Virus record (IMG/VR): IMGVR_UViG_3300031839_000850
Location: 1-40,556 of that record
Direction: 5' to 3' (one strand)
Length of the DNA: 40,556 nucleotides
Source of the DNA: a virus
In this document: piece after piece, positions 30,251-38,880 of the stretch
How positions within the stretch are numbered: position 1 is the first letter of the stretch
How the letters are laid out: each line of letters starts with the position of its first letter
The notes under the pieces: generated by a model
What the model was told of the DNA's origin: nothing
Databases searched by the model: none
What the model saw: the letters and a program-made list of their open reading frames with translations, nothing else
Translations under genes and position numbers: made by a program

Positions 30251-31419
30251 TTTTGCCTTCTAAAACCCAGGAAAAACGCTGACAAGAAAGCCAAATACCA
30301 TGGCGCTCGAGCAATTGTTGAACAGCCGCTCTCCTTCGGACTAGGTGATGTCGCCTTAACTGTGCCCGTGTCGGGGTCGTCGCCGTCACCTGTATCACGA
30401 TCAATGCCTGTGTCCTCTTGGTCAAGCACGATTCTCTCTTCTGGCTCTTCCTCTGGCTCTGGCTCTTCTTCGGGTGGCAAAAAGAATGGCTGTGAGATCG
30501 TAACGTCATTGAGTGTCACACCAAGTTCGTAGTGGAACGGATCATACCACCCAATATCATAGTTGCCAAGAAAGTTAAGGCTATCAATGCGGAACGGCAT
30601 ACCCTCTTCAACTTGAATACTCAAAAAATACTCGTGATATGCTGACTGACGCTCACGCTCACCTAAGTTTAGATACATATCCCAAGCCATCAAATCTGCA
30701 CGACCATCAACATACACGTCCCACTCGTATAGTGTGACCTCGTACTGAGTATTGACTGAATACTCTGACGAGTGGTAGCCCTTAACTTGAAGCTCTCCCT
30801 CGGTCTCGACTTCATATCCGTCTTCATCCAGCTTGTATTCTCCGTGAATCATAGCCGCGCCTTCTGAGTCAGAGCCAATGCCATACTTGTTCTCAAACGT
30901 GACTTGGCTATACGCATCGATCCCGTAAGACTCAAAGGGTACAGACCAGTCCCAACGGAAAGCACCTTGTTCTCGCTCAATGTCAGTCATCGCCTCGACA
31001 CTGATGACGGGGTGCTCGCCCCAATCGCTCCACTCGTCTGCCCACAGCTTACAGTTTGAGCCTCGTGCCCAATCCCACGGAGCATAGTAGCAGTTATCTC
31101 CGGGTGTCGAGCGCGTCTTAATCACGGCGACATAAAAGTCAGTGCCGCGATCGATAGACGATTCAAACCAAAAGAACTCGACAATAGCATCAATGCTGTT
31201 GTCAAGAATGTCGGAGTTGCCAAGGTAGAGTGTGTTGCCCTCAAAAAAAGCATACGGGTATGTGCCTTCCTCTCCACTAATATCAATGGCGTCCTCAAAC
31301 GTCACGTCGATGTCGCCCGTCAGGATTGACGCTCCTGTATAAGATGTGTCCGAAGCACTCAGTGATCCGGCGTGTGCAGTGCCGGAAAGGCACAGCGAAA
31401 GTAGTAAGCTAGTAAACAT
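30247..31419 (-). CDS. Secreted protein with MYXO-CTERM-like C-terminal signal, 390 aa
   Basis: Signal peptide LLLSLCLSGTAHA (cleavage after about residue 17). A large beta-rich body with many aromatic and acidic residues (YYAPWDWARGSNCKLW, about 110-125) is followed by an acidic EEPEPEEEPEE linker and DTG motifs (334-355: EDTG, RDTG, PDTG). The end is SGC at about 364-366, a hydrophobic stretch (WYLAFLSAFFLGF) and RRQN. This Cys/hydrophobic/Arg layout is that of MYXO-CTERM-type signals, which are processed and sorted to the surface. Function unknown; possibly a host surface protein picked up. TTAGGAG before the ATG. Confidence 0.78.
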   Translation of the reverse strand: MFTSLLLSLCLSGTAHAGSLSASDTSYTGASILTGDIDVTFEDAIDISGEEGTYPYAFFEGNTLYLGNSDILDNSIDAIVEFFWFESSIDRGTDFYVAVIKTRSTPGDNCYYAPWDWARGSNCKLWADEWSDWGEHPVISVEAMTDIEREQGAFRWDWSVPFESYGIDAYSQVTFENKYGIGSDSEGAAMIHGEYKLDEDGYEVETEGELQVKGYHSSEYSVNTQYEVTLYEWDVYVDGRADLMAWDMYLNLGERERQSAYHEYFLSIQVEEGMPFRIDSLNFLGNYDIGWYDPFHYELGVTLNDVTISQPFFLPPEEEPEPEEEPEERIVLDQEDTGIDRDTGDGDDPDTGTVKATSPSPKESGCSTIARAPWYLAFLSAFFLGFRRQN

Positions 31420-31440
31420 GTTTCTCCTAATGTTTAATCA

Positions 31441-31469
31441 AGTATAACTTAGTTAAGCCAAGATGTCAA
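31441..31469 (-). promoter_or_regulatory. Sigma-70-like promoter for the secreted-protein block
   Basis: Reverse strand: TTGACA (31464-31469), 17 bp, TATACT (31441-31446). It starts immediately after the stop of the metalloprotease gene at 31470. Confidence 0.8.
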
Positions 31470-32000
31470 CTATCTTTTTTTGATGCCCGAAGAGTCGTAG
31501 CCACCCAGCGCCCACATTGGGTGCATGATGTGGTATTTCTGTCTATAATGTTGCCAACCTAGGGCGTGACCCATCTCATGTTCCAGTACGCGGTCTTTTC
31601 TTGCATTTTTCGGGAGAATAAAAATTTTAGCCTTGACGATCTCGGAAGTTTTACGATCCGTATATAGACGAGTCGCTGCCATATGAGAGCCATCAAAGCC
31701 ACCGTCTGGTATGGATATCAGTATCTCTCCGTATTTTGGGTTCATGCAGTTTATGGGGGAACCTCCATAAACTCCGTCAAATGTATACCCGAGGCGTTCC
31801 CAGTATTTTGTCGCCTGTGTTGCTCGCATTACCGATACTCCGGAGTCGGCACAAACACGAACCGTAGGCTCCATCTTCCATCTGTATCTCTGTTCAGGCT
31901 TTCCTATCGCCCTGAGATCATAGGTGTATCTGTCAGATACCTCATACGCGGAAGGACCATGCACGGAAGGACCGCATAGTAAAATAATAAGTAATGCCAC
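31470..32000 (-). CDS. Secreted HExxH metalloprotease (metzincin-like), 176 aa
   Basis: Signal-like N-terminus (ALLIILLCGPSVHG). Zinc site HEMGHALGWQH at 141-151 and downstream IMHP (158-161) serving as Met-turn, as in metzincins. A single Cys pair (50 and 85) may form a disulfide outside the cell. Function inferred as envelope or extracellular proteolysis during infection or lysis. GTG start at 32000, poorly supported by ribosome site. Sits between amidase and the promoter of the MYXO-CTERM-like gene. Confidence 0.82.
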   Translation of the reverse strand: MALLIILLCGPSVHGPSAYEVSDRYTYDLRAIGKPEQRYRWKMEPTVRVCADSGVSVMRATQATKYWERLGYTFDGVYGGSPINCMNPKYGEILISIPDGGFDGSHMAATRLYTDRKTSEIVKAKIFILPKNARKDRVLEHEMGHALGWQHYRQKYHIMHPMWALGGYDSSGIKKR

Positions 32001-32030
32001 ACACTAACTATGAGCCACTATCTTTATTCT

Positions 32031-32957
32031 TTATTTTTTCCAGTCCAAAAAATTAATGCCATGCTCTGCTTCTTCAAGCAGAGTCTTGATATCCAAACCT
32101 GCGCAGTCTATTTTGCGTTTGCTGACATGGTAGTGGCTAACAAATCCTTGAAAATCCCCGTAGGCCACATCTTGCTCATACTTCGTAGACGTTTTTCCAA
32201 ACTGATTTAGTGGAGTCTCGTAGGGTATCTCAGCGGCTGAGTGTATCGCCTTCCATAAAGCCTTCAAGGCTTCTATTTGGACCGGGTAGAACCCAAGGAA
32301 CGGTTCGAGCATTCTCCCGTGAACCCAAGCGTCTTCTATTATCGGTCGTTCACCGAAGCCATGCTTTGTATACCAGTCTTGATATCTTGGATAATAAGCA
32401 TTAGAAATTTCAACACCTATGGATGGGCGGTTTGTTCTACTTGAGCCGGCATGCCATGCTGCGTGTTGCACATCCATTGTTTGATATATGGTTCCGTCGT
32501 TGTCAATTAAAAAATGCACCGAGGCACCTCTGCGATCCAGAACACCCTGACACGACTCTGAACTTAAACAAACGTCCCAGTGATTTACAAAGTAGCGGAT
32601 CTTTCGCTTTGGTCGGCCGGAGTAATCGTAATAGTTTCCAGAAGGTGTTTCTATGCCACCTTTCTCTGACCATAAAACAAATTTATCCCACTCTATCGGA
32701 AAAAAATCACCGTTATACACAACATAATTCGAATACTGACAATCTGAGGGCTTATAGGAATCTATCTTAACCTGTCGCTCTGTCCACAGTCTACGAAATG
32801 TTGTGGGTCCACAGAGACCGTCGGCTGGGATATTATGGGCCCTTTGCCATTTTTTAATTGCTCTTACGAGCTTATCATCGTAATACTTCTCACCAAACCA
32901 TGAAGGCTCCCAGCCGAGCTTTTTGGCGGAAGCCTCGTTGTAAAAGTTTTTGTCCAT
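32031..32957 (-). CDS. N-acetylmuramoyl-L-alanine amidase (endolysin), 308 aa
   Basis: N-terminal peptidoglycan-binding module (LVRAIKKWQRAHNIPADGLC, GPTTFRRLW, residues 30-58) and an amidase_2/PGRP catalytic domain (YFVNHWDVC with His126; HAAWHAGSSRTNRPSIGVEI; later FVSHYHVSKRKIDCAG with the second His and Cys zinc ligands). It cleaves the stem-peptide amide of murein. No signal peptide, so it would need a holin, not identified here. AGGATCC before the ATG. Confidence 0.93.
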   Translation of the reverse strand: MDKNFYNEASAKKLGWEPSWFGEKYYDDKLVRAIKKWQRAHNIPADGLCGPTTFRRLWTERQVKIDSYKPSDCQYSNYVVYNGDFFPIEWDKFVLWSEKGGIETPSGNYYDYSGRPKRKIRYFVNHWDVCLSSESCQGVLDRRGASVHFLIDNDGTIYQTMDVQHAAWHAGSSRTNRPSIGVEISNAYYPRYQDWYTKHGFGERPIIEDAWVHGRMLEPFLGFYPVQIEALKALWKAIHSAAEIPYETPLNQFGKTSTKYEQDVAYGDFQGFVSHYHVSKRKIDCAGLDIKTLLEEAEHGINFLDWKK

Positions 32958-32971
32958 CGACGGATCCTAGT

Positions 32972-33238
32972 TTAGCTAATAATTCCAACAACATAATTGT
33001 CTAGAATAACGCTGTAATTAGTGGCGCCGATGGTTATTTCCTCCATCATAGACTTGTCGATTACAATTTTACTGGAAGGTGCCAACTTAAATCTAACATC
33101 TTCTGCCACCTCCTTGACCTCAACCGTTGCATACCTCTCCTCTGGGGGCTGGTAGTCTTCTGGCAATACAACTAGTGACTCCCTAATCTCTTCTCTCTTT
33201 TCTTCTACTAAAATATATCTATTTACTGGTTTAAACAT
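32972..33238 (-). CDS. groES: GroES-like co-chaperonin, 88 aa
   Basis: Small beta-barrel plan of GroES: FKPVNRYILVEE at the start, a mobile loop region ESLVVLPEDYQPPEERYATV, and the closing strands ATNYSVILDNYVVGII. The loop carries VVLP instead of the GGIVL of bacterial GroES, as in divergent phage co-chaperonins such as T4 gp31. It probably caps the GroEL encoded at 13138-14727. AAGGAG 7 nt before the ATG. Confidence 0.8.
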   Translation of the reverse strand: MFKPVNRYILVEEKREEIRESLVVLPEDYQPPEERYATVEVKEVAEDVRFKLAPSSKIVIDKSMMEEITIGATNYSVILDNYVVGIIS

Positions 33239-33458
33239 CTCTTATCTCCTTGTGAATTAGTTTTTCTTGTATAAAGTATTCTTCCTTCGTTAGGAATGCA
33301 TCTCTTCTTTTACCGCACCTCTTGCAAACCATGGTTAGGTGAACGTTTTCTCCCAACATAGTCCGAACAGGGCCGCGCGGAACATAGTAACAGCTAATAT
33401 TAAGTTTACCACATGTTGCTTTAAGTTCCCTTTTGTCCATTAAGTGGTTAAAATTCAT
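33231..33458 (-). CDS. Small cysteine protein, zinc-ribbon-like, 75 aa
   Basis: Four cysteines: ATCGKL, ISCYY, and CKRCGK. The stretch VCKRCGKRRDAFLTKEEYF looks like a zinc knuckle followed by a helix. No function known. Overlaps the ribonucleotide reductase stop and the groES start (8 nt). Confidence 0.75.
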   Translation of the reverse strand: MNFNHLMDKRELKATCGKLNISCYYVPRGPVRTMLGENVHLTMVCKRCGKRRDAFLTKEEYFIQEKLIHKEIRDV

Positions 33459-35422
33459 ATCTCACACGTATCATTAGTGCAGAATTTTGTACCGGCGCCG
33501 GCTTCATCGGTGTCGATGCGCTGAATCGGGGTTACCTTTGAAGACATTTCGAGATACTTCTTTTTTGTGATTGGCTCATATGGAGCCTGCTTGTAGCCGG
33601 TCTCACTGAGCCTTAAGAACGAAACTGCTTTTAGTCTTGTCTCATACATCTCTAATGCGCTTTCAATTTGCTCCGCTTCATCACCCTTGAAGGTGACTGT
33701 GACAGACACTGCGTTATCTGCCCAGTAATACTGATACTGTGCTGCCAACTCGAGCTGCTCCCACATGCTAACATCTTTTTTACCTTTTGTGAAGAATTCC
33801 TCTTTCACAGGAAATTCTACGACAGATGTGTTTGGTGAGTACGCATCATCTTCGATGTGGTATCCCGCCTCACGCAAACTATCTAAAATAGGAGAAGTAT
33901 TGGAAAATCTGATACGGCGAATATAATACTCATCCTCCGGGAAATGGATCCCCGGTGTTGAGCCATTAAGCAGGGACACTGTTCCCGATGGCTTGATTGA
34001 AGTCATCTTGATTGATCGAGGGACACACAGCCAGTTGGAATATTCCTTATCAAGCTCCCGAATGTCCTCATACGCCTCGTCACACCAGTTAAACATTTGG
34101 CGGCGGCCGTGCTTGGCAAAAGCCTGAACAATCCCAGACTGGGACAACCCGATGCGTCGATTTTTGAGCATCTTTGCGTTAGTTTCTGGCCAGTGTGTAT
34201 TCACAAGTGTGACGGTTTTACCGTACAGATATGCACATTTTAGTGTCTTCAAATAGTCATCGTAGTCATCATGCTTAGCAGGAAAGGTCTCTACAAGACA
34301 GCACAACTCTGCGTTGTGCAGGCTCTGTTCAACACAGGGATTGAACCCAACAACCTCAGCATCGTCATAATTGACGCCGTCCTTTAATCTGCCATAAGCG
34401 CGTGCATTTTCAAGCCAGATAGTTCCGGGTTCACCGTTATCCTGAACCTGTGCAGCGTGCCACGAATAATCCATACCAACGGGTGCATTATAAGAGTTGT
34501 TGGAGCCCCATCGGTGATGATAGAGCTTTTCTTGATCGTTCTTCATTTCCAAATAGTGTGTATCAGAATGCTCTCCGAGAGCCAATGCCGCTGAGCGTCG
34601 GACATTGCCGGCAACAACACAGCGACCAATCAAGTTTTCAGTATCAACTATGTCGACAGAACTAATTGATTCGCCAATTCTTGAAGTATACAGTTCTGTT
34701 AAGTTTTTGTGCAACTCTATGAGGGGGCCGGCACCAGATGAGGTACCGCCGAAACCATGAATCGGCGCGCCTTCTGGTCTGATAGCCGAATAGTCAAACT
34801 TCGGAACTTTATAACCCAAGAGAAAACCATCCAATAGGGCATGAACAGAGTCCACCCAGCCTTCTCGCGAGTCATCAATTACAAGGACATCGTTAGTATA
34901 CTGTGGTTCACAAATCGTGACAGTTCCGGCGCCCTTTGTGTCGAATCCAACGCCGACACCTACCATAAGCGCATCCATAATCCAGCCGAAGATGTAGCCA
35001 CCCTTGGTTGATAGATCCGCAGTTGATCTGAAGGCGCAGTTAAACAACGCAGCACCAGTTCTTTCTTTCACGAATTTCGTGCCCATCATCCATAGGCCGC
35101 GGCCGGGTGGGGTCCATTTCAAATTAAACAATCTATCAAAAGCATCCTTCGCTGTGCGCTGTGCCTTTTGGTCATTCCACTCTAACCCTAGACGGATGAC
35201 ATGCTCTTTCTGTATATCAAACATGCCTTCGATGACGCGCCGGCATGTGTGCCACCACTCTTCGGTGCCTGATGTTCCGGGCTCGAATTCACTCAATCTT
35301 CGGGCGTAGGTGCGCTTGAAAGTTACGTAACCAAGGGCGCCCCATGGGACTTCTGCTTCTTTGTATGGCTCAATAAAAGAGTCAGACAATCTGAATCTGC
35401 GGATGTTCTCTACTGTTCTCAT
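33455..35422 (-). CDS. nrdJ: Class II (adenosylcobalamin-dependent) ribonucleotide reductase, 655 aa
   Basis: Monomeric RTPR type. ALFNCAFRSTADLSTKGGY and GVGVGFDTKG near the N-terminus, GNVRRSAALALG, NPCVEQSLHNAELCCLVE at about 357-374 with active-site Cys and Glu, and SIKPSGTVSLLNGSTPGIH. C-terminal FCTNDTCEI gives a swinging Cys pair for re-reduction. Slightly shorter than the Lactobacillus enzyme (739). Makes dNTPs from NTPs; needs B12, so the host must supply it. AAGGAAA before the ATG. Confidence 0.95.
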   Translation of the reverse strand: MRTVENIRRFRLSDSFIEPYKEAEVPWGALGYVTFKRTYARRLSEFEPGTSGTEEWWHTCRRVIEGMFDIQKEHVIRLGLEWNDQKAQRTAKDAFDRLFNLKWTPPGRGLWMMGTKFVKERTGAALFNCAFRSTADLSTKGGYIFGWIMDALMVGVGVGFDTKGAGTVTICEPQYTNDVLVIDDSREGWVDSVHALLDGFLLGYKVPKFDYSAIRPEGAPIHGFGGTSSGAGPLIELHKNLTELYTSRIGESISSVDIVDTENLIGRCVVAGNVRRSAALALGEHSDTHYLEMKNDQEKLYHHRWGSNNSYNAPVGMDYSWHAAQVQDNGEPGTIWLENARAYGRLKDGVNYDDAEVVGFNPCVEQSLHNAELCCLVETFPAKHDDYDDYLKTLKCAYLYGKTVTLVNTHWPETNAKMLKNRRIGLSQSGIVQAFAKHGRRQMFNWCDEAYEDIRELDKEYSNWLCVPRSIKMTSIKPSGTVSLLNGSTPGIHFPEDEYYIRRIRFSNTSPILDSLREAGYHIEDDAYSPNTSVVEFPVKEEFFTKGKKDVSMWEQLELAAQYQYYWADNAVSVTVTFKGDEAEQIESALEMYETRLKAVSFLRLSETGYKQAPYEPITKKKYLEMSSKVTPIQRIDTDEAGAGTKFCTNDTCEI

Positions 35423-35427
35423 TTTGT

Positions 35428-36831
35428 TTATTTCCTTTTTCTGTATTTTTCGTATTTATTTAACAACAGTTCTTTCTGTTGTTTGGGACTGAGCGCAACT
35501 GGATTTCCCGGAATAATAGCCGTTTTGGGATTAGCGCTAACCGTGTTGGTTTTTGGCATTGTTTTTATCTTAACACATGAGGTGTCCATAAATATATCAT
35601 ACACTATTCCATCAGGTCCGTTTCGGTTTTTTGCAATAAAAATCTTGCCGGTATTGTTTTGCTTATCTTCGATAGTGCGAGATACCGACATGATGAAGTC
35701 TGCTACAAAACACTTGTTAAATGCCTCTGAAATCTGCTCCATCGTAATGACCTCAGCATTCAAGCCTGATCGGTTTGTCTGCGATGCTGTCCAAATAGGA
35801 CAATCATATTCATTAGCCATTCCTCTGAGATCTTCATAGATTGATTCAAGCTCTGCTCGTTTTTCTTTTCTAACAACCACTGGTTTGAGCAGATCGCCAT
35901 AATCTACGATAATTAGGCCCGGATTAATTCCGCGTTTGCGCAATTTGTTCAAATGAGCCTTAATAGTGTTGACACTGGCAGATTTTGTAGGGTACTCTTT
36001 TACTATCAGAGTGCCATCGAGATCCTTGATTTCATCATAGATCTCTTCTTTGAAATTCATGAGATCACTCAAAGGATAGCCTGTAATGCAGCTATCATAC
36101 CTGTTTGCAATAACTGTATCCTGCAACTCCAAGGTGTAGTGGATAACCGTCTTTCCCTCTTTTATCGCCTGCGCCCCAAGGTGTACCAAAACCATGGATT
36201 TACCAGCGCCGGTGGGAGCAATAACAACCCCCAATTCATTTCTACCAAGCCCACCACCAACAATGTTGTCAACGTCTTTCCATCCGGTTGTGACCGGCTG
36301 GCGATGTCGAGGCTGGTACCTTACCTCAAAGTCTGCAATAAAGTCGTGGCCAAAGTTAGTTTCAGACCCAAGCCTTAGTGAATCGTTAATAACTTTTGAT
36401 ATTTCATCATACGAAGAAGATTCCAGTAGCCCCACTGAGCGAAGCATGGCTTCTTTAAGATTTTGCTTACGACAAAAATCAAGGGATTTTTCTTTGATGT
36501 ATTCTTCGTTGTCAAGCTCGCTTGTTGTGACTCGTGTAAAATACTCTTTGACTTGCTGTTGTATAACAGCGTCCTCAGAATCCAACTCAGTCTTAAGAAT
36601 TGTTGCAAGGGCATCTGGTGACGGGTGTTTGGAATACCTGTCTCGGTAGGAGGTTATCTTATTGGTAAAAACACGAAGATATTCAAGCTCTAAAAAGTTG
36701 AGATCTAATACTTCGGTTATCTGGTCTGCGAAGGGCCGATCTTGATAAATTAACTGTACCAACCCTTCTTGAAAAGTCTTTCCGTAACGGCCAAAAGTTT
36801 GCCGTTTATCCGTGGCTTTGGAAACGCTCAA
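35428..36831 (-). CDS. DnaB-like replicative DNA helicase, 467 aa
   Basis: RecA-fold helicase. Walker A APTGAGKS at 205-212, Walker B LIIVDYGDLLKP, TASQTNRSG sensor and SEAFNKCFVADFIMSVSR. The N-terminal 170 residues are helical, as in DnaB/T4 gp41. It unwinds DNA ahead of the polymerase. TTG start at 36831 after GGGGG; no better ATG close by. Driven by the promoter at 36855-36882. Confidence 0.93.
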   Translation of the reverse strand: MSVSKATDKRQTFGRYGKTFQEGLVQLIYQDRPFADQITEVLDLNFLELEYLRVFTNKITSYRDRYSKHPSPDALATILKTELDSEDAVIQQQVKEYFTRVTTSELDNEEYIKEKSLDFCRKQNLKEAMLRSVGLLESSSYDEISKVINDSLRLGSETNFGHDFIADFEVRYQPRHRQPVTTGWKDVDNIVGGGLGRNELGVVIAPTGAGKSMVLVHLGAQAIKEGKTVIHYTLELQDTVIANRYDSCITGYPLSDLMNFKEEIYDEIKDLDGTLIVKEYPTKSASVNTIKAHLNKLRKRGINPGLIIVDYGDLLKPVVVRKEKRAELESIYEDLRGMANEYDCPIWTASQTNRSGLNAEVITMEQISEAFNKCFVADFIMSVSRTIEDKQNNTGKIFIAKNRNGPDGIVYDIFMDTSCVKIKTMPKTNTVSANPKTAIIPGNPVALSPKQQKELLLNKYEKYRKRK

Positions 36832-36854
36832 ACGCCACCCCCTGTGAGTTTATA

Positions 36855-36882
36855 ATTATAACAGAACCTACCCATAAGTCAA
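36855..36882 (-). promoter_or_regulatory. Sigma-70-like promoter for the helicase
   Basis: Reverse strand: TTGACT (36877-36882), 16 bp, TATAAT (36855-36860), 24 nt before the helicase start. Confidence 0.78.
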
Positions 36883-37859
36883 GAATTCTGGTTCTCAATT
36901 GCAATCTTATTCAGGTGCAGTTCTAAATCTTTCCAGTTCAATTCTCCAAATCCGTCATCACGCATTTTCTTGATAATCTCTATCTTGTTGAAATTGAACT
37001 CGAAATTCTCAACGGCATTTTTTACAAAATCCTTTGACTGCGGAGAAAGCATGGGAGAATAAAGTTGCATCATTTTGTAATTGTGTGAGATCACCTCTTG
37101 ACCCTCCAAAATGTTGTCGTGAAATTTCAGCTTCTTATCAACCTTCTCGCAGTATGTAATAAGATCGTCGATGGTGTAATCTTTGTCTGCGGCAAGAAAG
37201 CCGAGACGTCTAGCGATTGTCTTGAATCCGACTGCTTTGATACCCGGTAAATTGTCAGATGCATCACCGACCATCGCACGCGCTAGTGCCATGTTACGAG
37301 GATGTACACCAAGCTCTTCAACGATTCGGTTCTTGTTGTACACCGTCTTGCTGACGGGCCGGAATACCACTGTCTCGTCGTCACAAAGCTGGTAGAAGTC
37401 TTTGTCATTCGATATGATAACCTTCTGCCAGCCTCGATACTTTGGTGTTTGAGTCAGATATGAAATTACATCATCTGCCTCAACTTCAGGGATGATAATC
37501 TGCATGATTGGCATCTCATTGAGATATTCCATCAAACGCATCTGTTGCCAAACCTTGTTTTGCATCTCCTCTTCATCGGTTAAGTTCTTTACTGATCGAT
37601 TTAACCTAATCGGCTTGCGTCCGGACTTGTAATCCTTGTTTAAGCTCTTTCTCTTTTGTGAGCCGTTTGGTCCGTCCCAAATAAAAATGATCTCATCTGG
37701 GTTAGAGTCTCTCACAAGCTTCTGCAAAATCTTCAAGGAACCTTTGATGCCGCCACAAGGCTCCCCCTGCATTGTGAGGCTCGGATCCATAATGTATGCG
37801 CGCAAATACAAATTAAGTGAGTCGATCAGTAGTACACGCTTTTGTTCTGTTTTAGTCAT
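36879..37859 (-). CDS. 5'-3' exonuclease / FEN-like nuclease, 326 aa
   Basis: PIN/FEN fold: LLIDSLNLYLRAY, IIFIWDGPNGSQKRKSLN, VEADDVISYL (126-135), SNDKDFYQL (150-158) and GDASDNLPGIKAVGFKTI (helix-hairpin-helix 3' of the metal Asp). Removes RNA primers and flaps at replication forks, as T4 RNase H does. Start AAAGGATGACAGC, ATGA overlap with uvsE. Confidence 0.93.
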   Translation of the reverse strand: MTKTEQKRVLLIDSLNLYLRAYIMDPSLTMQGEPCGGIKGSLKILQKLVRDSNPDEIIFIWDGPNGSQKRKSLNKDYKSGRKPIRLNRSVKNLTDEEEMQNKVWQQMRLMEYLNEMPIMQIIIPEVEADDVISYLTQTPKYRGWQKVIISNDKDFYQLCDDETVVFRPVSKTVYNKNRIVEELGVHPRNMALARAMVGDASDNLPGIKAVGFKTIARRLGFLAADKDYTIDDLITYCEKVDKKLKFHDNILEGQEVISHNYKMMQLYSPMLSPQSKDFVKNAVENFEFNFNKIEIIKKMRDDGFGELNWKDLELHLNKIAIENQNS

Positions 37860-38791
37860 GCTGTCATCCTTTGCTTATTCATTATATCACGGTACTCCAA
37901 AAGCGCAAGTTCTTTGTGCTTAGCCTCAATCATAACATCGAAGTCATTGCCGTAATCGTTGAGTGGTGTGTACACCATATCAGAGTGCGCCTGCGGCTTG
38001 ATCTTGGGATTGCCATGCTCGATCGAACGTGACTCTGCATAGTGAACAACAGGCTTGATATCACCCCATGTCGAGAGTGCCAGCTCGAGAGCTTCTTGCT
38101 CAGTCTGACCGCCGGGGTGCAGCATATGGTGGTGATAGTCAAAGACAATTGGAATACCAATGCGCTTGTACACACCCTCGTACAACTCAAGCGTGGAGTA
38201 CAACGACTCCTTGTCATCATTCTCGACAGTCAAGCGCGAACGCACATTGTCAGGCAGGCGCTCAAAGTTGCGACAGAAGTTGTCAAGAGCGAATGGCTTG
38301 TCGCCGTAGGCGGCACCAACGTGAATGTTGAGCTTGGCATAGGGTGTCTGTGGCAAGCCAATAAGGTCGAACAGATCACCGTGGACAGACAAGTCAGTCT
38401 TGGTAAGCTGGAACACACGCTCTTGTGGGGACGCCAACTTGTTGAATGGTCCGGGGTGTGATGTGAGGCGCATGTTGTGCTGGCGAGCAAAGTTACCAGC
38501 GGATGCAGCGGCAGCGTGGATAGCGCCGAAGTTAGGCATATCCTCTAAGTTGTACTCTGATGCCCACGGAATGATGTCGGAAGACAACCGATAAAAGTAA
38601 ATGTCGTTCTCCAAGTTCCATTGCAGGATCTTGCGCAGATCACGCAAGTTATCCAAGGCAAGTTCTGACGCATATTCAATACCACGCTCCTTGAACGTGC
38701 GCTTGATCATGCTGCGGTTAGTTGTGATACGCTGCGACTTCGGAAGATCGGACAGCGACTTGCAAATGCACGCATAGCCATAGTTACGCAT
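37856..38791 (-). CDS. uvsE: UV damage endonuclease UvsE (UVDE), 311 aa
   Basis: UVDE TIM barrel: LSSDIIPWASEY, MRLTSHPGPFNKLASP, VHGDLFDLIGLP, KLNIHVGAAYGDK, RLTVENDD, GIPIVFDYHHHML, VHYAESRS and KPQAHSDMVY. It nicks DNA 5' to UV dimers using three metals; conserved His, Glu and Asp are present. Protects phage DNA, which fits a sunlit environment. AGGAGGGAAAT before the ATG; promoter upstream. Confidence 0.95.
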   Translation of the reverse strand: MRNYGYACICKSLSDLPKSQRITTNRSMIKRTFKERGIEYASELALDNLRDLRKILQWNLENDIYFYRLSSDIIPWASEYNLEDMPNFGAIHAAAASAGNFARQHNMRLTSHPGPFNKLASPQERVFQLTKTDLSVHGDLFDLIGLPQTPYAKLNIHVGAAYGDKPFALDNFCRNFERLPDNVRSRLTVENDDKESLYSTLELYEGVYKRIGIPIVFDYHHHMLHPGGQTEQEALELALSTWGDIKPVVHYAESRSIEHGNPKIKPQAHSDMVYTPLNDYGNDFDVMIEAKHKELALLEYRDIMNKQRMTA

Positions 38792-38815
38792 ATTTCCCTC
38801 CTATATGCTCTTTAT

Positions 38816-38844
38816 ACTATAACAAAGTAAAGTAACAAAGTCAA
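38816..38844 (-). promoter_or_regulatory. Sigma-70-like promoter for uvsE
   Basis: Reverse strand: TTGACT (38839-38844), 17 bp, TATAGT (38816-38821), in the gap after the coiled-coil gene that ends at 38855. Confidence 0.78.
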
Positions 38845-38854
38845 GCACTTTTAT

Positions 38855-38880
38855 TCATTCTTTGTTCTCCGCAAGTTTCT
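38855..38880. repeat. 26-bp direct repeat, copy A (gene end)
   Basis: The 26 bases at 38855-38880 are identical to 39361-39386. On the coding strand both encode the last residues of a gene, KLAENKE plus stop. Confidence 0.95.

Noticed and set aside
35423-35427. B12 riboswitch for nrdJ
   Set aside because: Only 5 nt lie between helicase stop and nrdJ start, and no cobalamin box is seen in the upstream gene end.
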